A DNA stretch of 64,000 nucleotides from NCBI GenBank assembly GCA_038496445.1, contig JALMLS010000322.1:62001-126000 (forward strand), in the 5' to 3' direction. The stretch comes from Trichosphaerium sp. ATCC 40318 (taxonomy: Eukaryota > Discosea > Flabellinia > Trichosidae). Both the position numbers and the translations under genes were made by a program. The notes below the pieces were generated by a model that saw nothing but the letters and a program-made list of their open reading frames with translations, was not told where the DNA came from and did not search any database. Positions 58,576 to 64,000 of the stretch are shown piece by piece. The first letter of the stretch is position 1. Each line of letters opens with the position of its first letter.

Positions 58576-58592
58576 GATCCCCTGTATGACCA
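58519..58592 (+). tRNA. tRNA-Ile (anticodon AAU)
   Basis: Complete cloverleaf of 74 bases: acceptor GGTCGTA/TATGACC, D arm GCTC...GAGC, anticodon stem CCGTG/CGCGG with loop CTAATAA, variable GGGTC, T stem CAGGG/CCCTG with TTCGATC loop, discriminator A. CCA is not encoded. A- and B-box promoters are intact and a T-run follows at about 58602-58611. No intron. Confidence 0.96.
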
Positions 58593-58770
58593 ATAACCTT
58601 TTGCCTTTTTTCCTCTGCCTGTATAACTTATTTTACCTTCTATATCTACTATATGTATGTACTCTCTAGTATTTTATGCATATTATGTTGCTTTATCATC
58701 AAAAACGGTAGTCTACATGGGCCGTGATAGGGTCATTAAGTTTGTTTTTTCATGCTTTTCATGAAAAGCT

Positions 58771-58803
58771 ATTTCTCCACTCAGCTGAGTCATACGACCT
58801 TTG
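58771..58803 (-). pseudogene. short tRNA 5' fragment
   Basis: Minus strand CAAAGGTCGTATGACTCAGC...: acceptor and D-arm remnant of the same tRNA family as 58519 and the fragments at 40.3-41.0 kb. Confidence 0.5.
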
Positions 58804-58960
58804 TTACTGGTTCAACTGCCAACGCATTGGTTACTGCGCAAAAGCTGATTACAACAGAAGAGTTTTACATATATTGATTTGGCATGCTCTTTTAGTAATG
58901 AGGAATGAATGCGCTTTTGTGGCGAAATAGATTTATACTCTGAATTATGAAAGGTACCGT

Positions 58961-61900
58961 CTATTTGGTGGGTTTACCAAGTACAATACCCATACAAATT
59001 GTATGTGACTCATTGTCATCTTTACTTGCAGGTTTACCGTCATCGTGATATCTAGTTGTTTCAACAACCATACAATAGAATGTAACAAACACGCATACCT
59101 GCAAAGTTCTTTGAAACCAATCTTTTTATAGAAACGGAGTGCACGCGCATTATTAGAAGCCATTTCAAGATGGACTCCAGGAGAACCAGCTCCCATAAGC
59201 GCAAATAGGAGTTTGGTTATCATCGCTGTACCATTACCACATCCCTACAAGTTAAATCATTAGTGCCAAAAGCAAGTAAAAAAATAACGGAAGGCCAAGT
59301 ACCTGTGCACGTGGAAGCAAGTCAATATGCATGTGTGAAGGGTATGTGTTTTGTAGAAGGTCTGGAAAGAAGAAAACTGGATTATAAAAACTACGTATAA
59401 GGCCACCAGCCTCTGACGTATCATCCTCCTTAAACGAGTCAAACCAAAAAAGAACAAAAAAAGATTTTCGTTTTTGACTTTCTAAAGGCGTACTTTTGGT
59501 TCCTTGTACATTTTACGTAGTTTAGGAAGCCACGTATCGTGCATCTTTTGATAAAAATCCTTTGAATCCAAAGCTCCTATGAAGTATTAGAGAAAAAAAA
59601 CACCCTCAAGCTGATGACGGATTGGACGTACCTAATACATAGCCGCACACACCTTGATCATCTTTCTGATGTTGTGAATGTTAGAGATGTTAAAATCGTA
59701 TTTTAGTTACATACCAATAAGAAGGCAAACTTTGAAGACATGACTATGTAAGGACCAACATATCTTAAGAAAAATATTGTTAGAAAAGCTTGGATTTTCG
59801 TAATGACTTGCCTGTGACCTATTATCTTTGGGTCGTTAGGAAATAAGTGTGTACCATCATCACCACTATCCGCTGTCTTAAGACAAACGTTATAAGCGTC
59901 TAAAAGGTATTAATGGTACGCTTAAAAGAGCCGAGTACCATCTTCATATTTAGGCTCATAGTTAATTATTTCGAACTGGTTAAGAGTTTGTGCAGGTACG
60001 AAAGTAGCATCTGGTTTGTAAACAAGTAATGACTCGAGCCGTCTCAGAAATCCTCCACGGTAAGGACCTGGCCTTTAAATTTAAAAAAAAGGTAAGTACA
60101 AGATCAATCAAAGCACGTGCAAAGACATATGTAATACCACGACTATCAAATCCAAGAGTTCTCATTATTATAAGTTCTTGTTTCAGAAACATATTATGTC
60201 CACGTGGAGAAAAACAAAACCTACTTTCTTACCTATGAAATTTTGTAGAGAATTTTACTGATTTGCCTTCTTTTGCACGAGCTTGAACGTATTCAGCGAG
60301 AATATCAGCTTCTTCGGCAGCGTTCCAAAGGTATCTATACATTGAATACCTACAACTGTTAAAAACCTCAGGTGATGAGCATAGAAACACATACAATAGT
60401 TCTCTGTCTTTGAGGTATCCCATCTTATCGAATAACGCCCGAATTCTCTTACATAGCGCTACAAATGCGTCAAGCTTTGTGACTGTGTCTTTTGATGTGT
60501 AGTTACTATGAAACAATGGGTTAGATAGTCTGTTTAAAGAGATTGCTTACCTTGTGCCAAGTAGGAATTTTGCAGACGCCAGGAAGTCATTTACAAGCTT
60601 GCTTTCATTGTGAGGTAGGTAGAACAAAGAAACAAGAAGAACTAAGTCCTCTTTGGTTATTTGTTTCTTAGGCACAGAAGACGCAAAATGAGGTAGCCAA
60701 GAGTCCAGAGCTGTTTCAAAGAGGTTAGGATAATAAATTGTAGAGGATAGATTACCTTTATCAAGAGCAGCTTCGGGCGAGTAGTCAGACTTTTGTAGAG
60801 TTAGACAAACAACATTAAAATGCACGCACAGTTGATGCCCACGCACCCAAGGTGCATATAGGTACGTAATTCGCAACAAACTGGCAGTTAGGATTAATAA
60901 GCAAACCAGCAATCTCGTCCTTGATCGCGCTATCTCTATGAGCAAAAGGACCAAGGAATAGCCTATCTATAGCGTAATCATTGGCGTAGAACTAAAATAA
61001 AAACTAAGAATTCTGATGTTATTACATGAAAAAATAAAAAAGCGTTAAAAACGGACGTACGTTGTCCCAAAGCATTGGTTTGCGTTTGATGACTTTCCTC
61101 AGTTTGCGCATATCTTCGACAGTGGTCTCTTTATCGATAATCTCCTTGCCTAAATGTTTTATCAATAAAAATCATGTTTTTCGGCTGTTAATTTTCTTAC
61201 CTGTCCAAAGTACGTGGATGTTCTTTGCTAGGTTATCACCAACACAGCTTAAATAATCGTGTTTGGATACGTCGCCATCTGCCATTATCTCACAATAGGC
61301 AGTTGGGCAAAACAAGAATAACTGTGGTTTACTAGAACAGTTAAAAAAGAGGTAGATGTCTACTTGTATTGTACGAGTCCTTGCTTTCTGAAAGCTCCAA
61401 TGCCTTCAATACTTCGTTAGTAAAGCAGCACTGAGCCTGAGCCACTGACGAGTAGACTTTCTTGTCCTCTTCGCTCAGCGTAGGTTGGATATCATCCCAG
61501 AGAATAGCGTAATCAACACAACCAACTTGTAATAAAAAATTTAAAAAGAAGCTTCAAAAGGCGTTAAGAACACGTACTTGTGCGCAGCTGTGTTAGTTTA
61601 GCGATGGCTGCCTGAATATCAACGGTTGACGTGTGTGACACATCCAAGCCTGCCAAAAAGTGAGGAGAGGTAATCTAAGGTACTATACCGGGTGCCAGAG
61701 CATAAACAAAGTTGACACCTATGAAAGGTTACAACAAAGCGCGTTTCGCTAGATTTTTTGGTGTACCAGTTTTTTTACATTCATCTACCAACGCCTTGAG
61801 TGATTGAAGCTCGTTTGGCTCATACACTAAAAAATTAAAAAGCAACTAGCCGAAAGCCGGCGTACACATGCGCCACGTATTGCGGTGCTTATCATCGTCT

Positions 61901-62028
61901 TTTGGCGCGTACATAAAGCAGTTCAAGCTATTTCGCTTCATAGTGCTAAATAACTCAAATCTTTGTTCCTGGCGCCAAGGGCGACCATAGAAACCTTCAA
62001 TAACGCCACAATAAAAAGGATCGCTCAT
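58961..62028 (-). CDS. OGA: O-GlcNAcase (GH84) with C-terminal acetyltransferase-like domain
   Basis: ATG 62028 ([20 protein letters not shown]). The GH84 barrel continues through [43 protein letters not shown], the catalytic Asp pair in [37 protein letters not shown] and MLWDNFYANDYA. A helical middle follows. The C-terminus ([45 protein letters not shown]) is the GNAT-fold half seen in animal OGA, spliced to a last exon ending GIVLGKPTK at 58961. It removes O-GlcNAc from nuclear and cytosolic proteins; the GNAT half is generally considered inactive in animals. More than ten short introns. Confidence 0.92.
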
Positions 62029-62146
62029 CTTGATGAGTTAACGGCGAAAAATAAGCGTTAAAAACCGTAGAGCGGCTAATTCGTATGTAAAGTGCTAGTT
62101 TTATTCTCTGGTTACTAGTAAAAAGTCAGACGGTGTCTCTCTGTCT

Positions 62147-62545
62147 TTACTTGTCAGCTTTTTTGAGGTCTGCGCCTTTGGCTACCTCGCTGAGGAGACT
62201 CTTGTGCTCGTTCTTCTTAATCTTGACATCCTTATCGATAGCAGGAGCGGATTTGTCTGTGGTTTCGGCGTGTTTCAAATCAGAACCCTTGGCAACCTCC
62301 TTGAGGAAAGGATCGCGATCAACCTTCTTGATTTTTACGTCTTCTAAACCGAAGAAGTTAGTTTGGGAGTAAAATAAAACCAAACGCCGCTAGTACAACT
62401 ACCAAACGGCCGGCAAAGAACAGTGCTAAGTTAAGAAATACGTACTCTCAATCACTGGTTTGGATTTGTCAGTGGTTTCAGCGTGTTTTAGCTCTGGTTT
62501 GGCTTTGGCGAGTTCGGCTACGGCTTTGTCGTGTGCTTCAGTCAT
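62147..62545 (-). CDS. actobindin-like beta-thymosin repeat protein
   Basis: ATG 62545 (MTEAHDKAVAELAKAKPEL); an intron (GTACG...TTTAG) divides the two exons, giving VIEKDVKIKK across the join. Two beta-thymosin/WH2-type units are clear, each LKHAETTDKS followed by about ten residues and KDVKIKK, plus a short third LKKADK at the end. LKHAET binds the barbed-end groove of monomeric actin. The repeat spacing matches actobindins of amoebae, which hold back nucleation of actin. Very likely cytosolic and abundant. Confidence 0.88.
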
Positions 62546-63590
62546 TGTGAGAGTGGAGAGTTGTTGTGTTGCTTGTTATGTTTGGGCAAGAATGAATTGT
62601 TCAATGAGATTCACACAGACTTGTGAATCAGCAATGGCGCTTGTATCCTCCTTTTCTAGCTCCCGTGAGCCTTATAATTGCCATTACGAGGGCAAAAGAA
62701 AGGTGCAGTTTTTGGTGCGTGGGCGGTTTTTGTACGCCAGTTGTGGTATCCTTGCGAGTTGTTATGCGTTTTAGGTTTGGCATGTACAGAAAACCGCGAG
62801 CAAGTGACACATACAAGAAGCTATTTTTGCATTCCCTCAAACTTCAGGAGTTGTGCGTAAACGGTACTACCAATCTACGTTGGCAGCTTGAACGCGAAAC
62901 CAAATACGTACTGAATAGTTTAAAAACCCAATTGAGACTTTGTTTTTCACAATAGCGCCATTTAGCGCACTATTATGTACCACAACATTGAAAACTATCC
63001 CCTGGGCGAATTGGGAGCGTTCAACGTCTCCAACTTGCGTAATATTACCGATAGGCTGTGTACCACTACTACGTAGCGCATTTAGGTGTCAGTGTGAAAC
63101 AGAACAAAAGTCGACGAATCGGATAACTTTACTCCGCAATGCACTCGTACGTAATGTTATTACCTTCTTAGCGGCTTACGGCCAATAACGGTTTTGTAAA
63201 CGGTTTATTTTTCAAAAAACAATTTAACTATATCTGAGCGATACAAAGAGCGACACAACACCCACAAACGTCTTTTTGACTATTTTTATTTTATTTTTGA
63301 TCTGTGTTTAACAAAAACCTTCCTCTCTGCTTTGCACGTGTCTCAATTGCGTTGTAAAACTCTTTTTTGTTTGAAGTACCAAACAAAATAAAAAAATTCG
63401 CAGATTACTTTGTTTTTACATCAAAAGCTAATAATTGAGGCCTCTTTTTACACTTTTTTTTTGGTTTTATTCAAGTATTGTAAAATAGTATAAACGTGCG
63501 TAACCAAATAAAACTATTGGTTTGTTAAATTCTAGTTTGTTTGAATTGCAGCAACAACAATGAATAGATCCTACCTAGTCTATGATGTAG
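62546..63590. other. intergenic, about 1 kb
   Basis: The actobindin promoter lies at its left end. The rest has several long T/A runs and short frames on both strands; I support no gene here. Confidence 0.5.
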
Positions 63591-63599
63591 TTAGCAAAC

Positions 63600-64000
63600 T
63601 CCGCAAGAACAAATAAATCAAAGAACACGTGAGTAAGAAAGATGCTTTGTTTAGAGCTGAGGTGCTGCTCTCACCCTTAAGGTTAGAGGTACGGCAAAGT
63701 AGATTGACTACCAATTATCTAAGGTTTGTTAGGACATAGAGGGTTGTTTACTGGTTGGTTTTTGATCGAAACAACGATGTTGTCATGGAAATTGACACCA
63801 GATTTGATTTTTGTATGACGGCACAGAAAAGTTGGCTAACCCTACAAAGAAAACGAGAACAGCAAATGCAATGACATGCGACAACTGGCTTTTGCTATTA
63901 ATAAAGGCATTAAGCCAAAGAAAAAAAGGTAACGTGCCATAATCACATGCCACTTGTATACCTTGAGCATCTCCATCAAGCTTTGATAGATATTTTTCAA
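63600..64000 (-). CDS. possible 3' part of a membrane-protein gene
   Basis: On the minus strand the stretch near 63830-63905 keeps a hydrophobic frame (QLSHVIAFAVLVFFVGLANF, then SVPSYKNQIW) that could be an exon of a membrane protein entering from the right edge. Splice borders are not secure and no family is recognised. Confidence 0.25.

Noticed and set aside
1-64000. CRISPR arrays, operons, Shine-Dalgarno sites or prophage
   Set aside because: The gene structure is eukaryotic with spliceosomal introns; no regular spacer-repeat array is visible.

Overview
The window is a gene-dense, AT-rich stretch of a nuclear genome from a single-celled eukaryote. Almost every gene is split by short introns, mostly 40-80 bases, that usually begin GTAC (often GTACG) and end TAG or AAG. 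Gene content is that of a free-living protist: a VPS53 golgin-tether subunit, COMMD4, derlin, STT3, deoxyhypusine hydroxylase, SMPD4-like, an O-GlcNAcase and an actobindin-like protein. Together with many lineage-specific single-pass surface receptors and a tyrosine-kinase-type receptor, this fits an amoeboid protist (Amoebozoa or Heterolobosea are my best guesses), but the sequence does not fix the taxon. Exon joins given here were worked out by eye from reading-frame continuity and GT-AG borders.

Layout. 1-5.0 kb: the tail of one receptor kinase and a complete second copy, with a foldback element in one intron. 5.2-9.7 kb: divergent DOHH and SMPD4-like genes. 10-14 kb: a TPR protein and an F-box/ankyrin protein. 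14.2-20.1 kb: a secreted DNase I-like hydrolase head to head with VPS53. 20.4-25.5 kb: a small Ser/Thr kinase, a type I membrane protein, a decayed reading frame, a coiled-coil protein and an AKAP7-like 2H phosphoesterase. 25.7-29.8 kb: two tandem paralogous C-type-lectin-like receptors. 29.9-34.6 kb: a LEM/HeH-like two-pass protein (probably nuclear membrane), small basic RS-like proteins and a gene-poor island. 34.8-41.6 kb: a pseudogene copy of a gene at 41.4 kb, a SAP/BRCT-type nuclear protein, a CLU-N-like small protein, an SDR, four tRNA-like fragments and a nested hairpin. 42.2-47.5 kb: another receptor-like protein, a syntaxin and COMMD4. 48.3-57.2 kb: derlin and STT3 head to head, an eight-span membrane protein and a PH/coiled-coil protein. 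57.4-58.8 kb: a perfect 144-base inverted duplication carrying tRNA-Ile(AAU) around an RsmH/METTL15 remnant. 59-62.5 kb: O-GlcNAcase and actobindin-like genes. 62.5-64 kb: mostly empty.

How the genes relate. No single pathway unites the window. Secretory-pathway functions are frequent (VPS53, syntaxin, derlin, STT3, secreted and receptor proteins), and derlin and STT3 share a 114-base divergent promoter. Several other pairs also start back to back within 85-155 bases. The most lineage-specific material is the set of surface receptors with Ile/Val-rich membrane spans: the two kinases, the two lectin-like genes, and the genes at 21.9 and 42.2 kb. These may form a sensing or prey/partner-recognition repertoire, which is inference.
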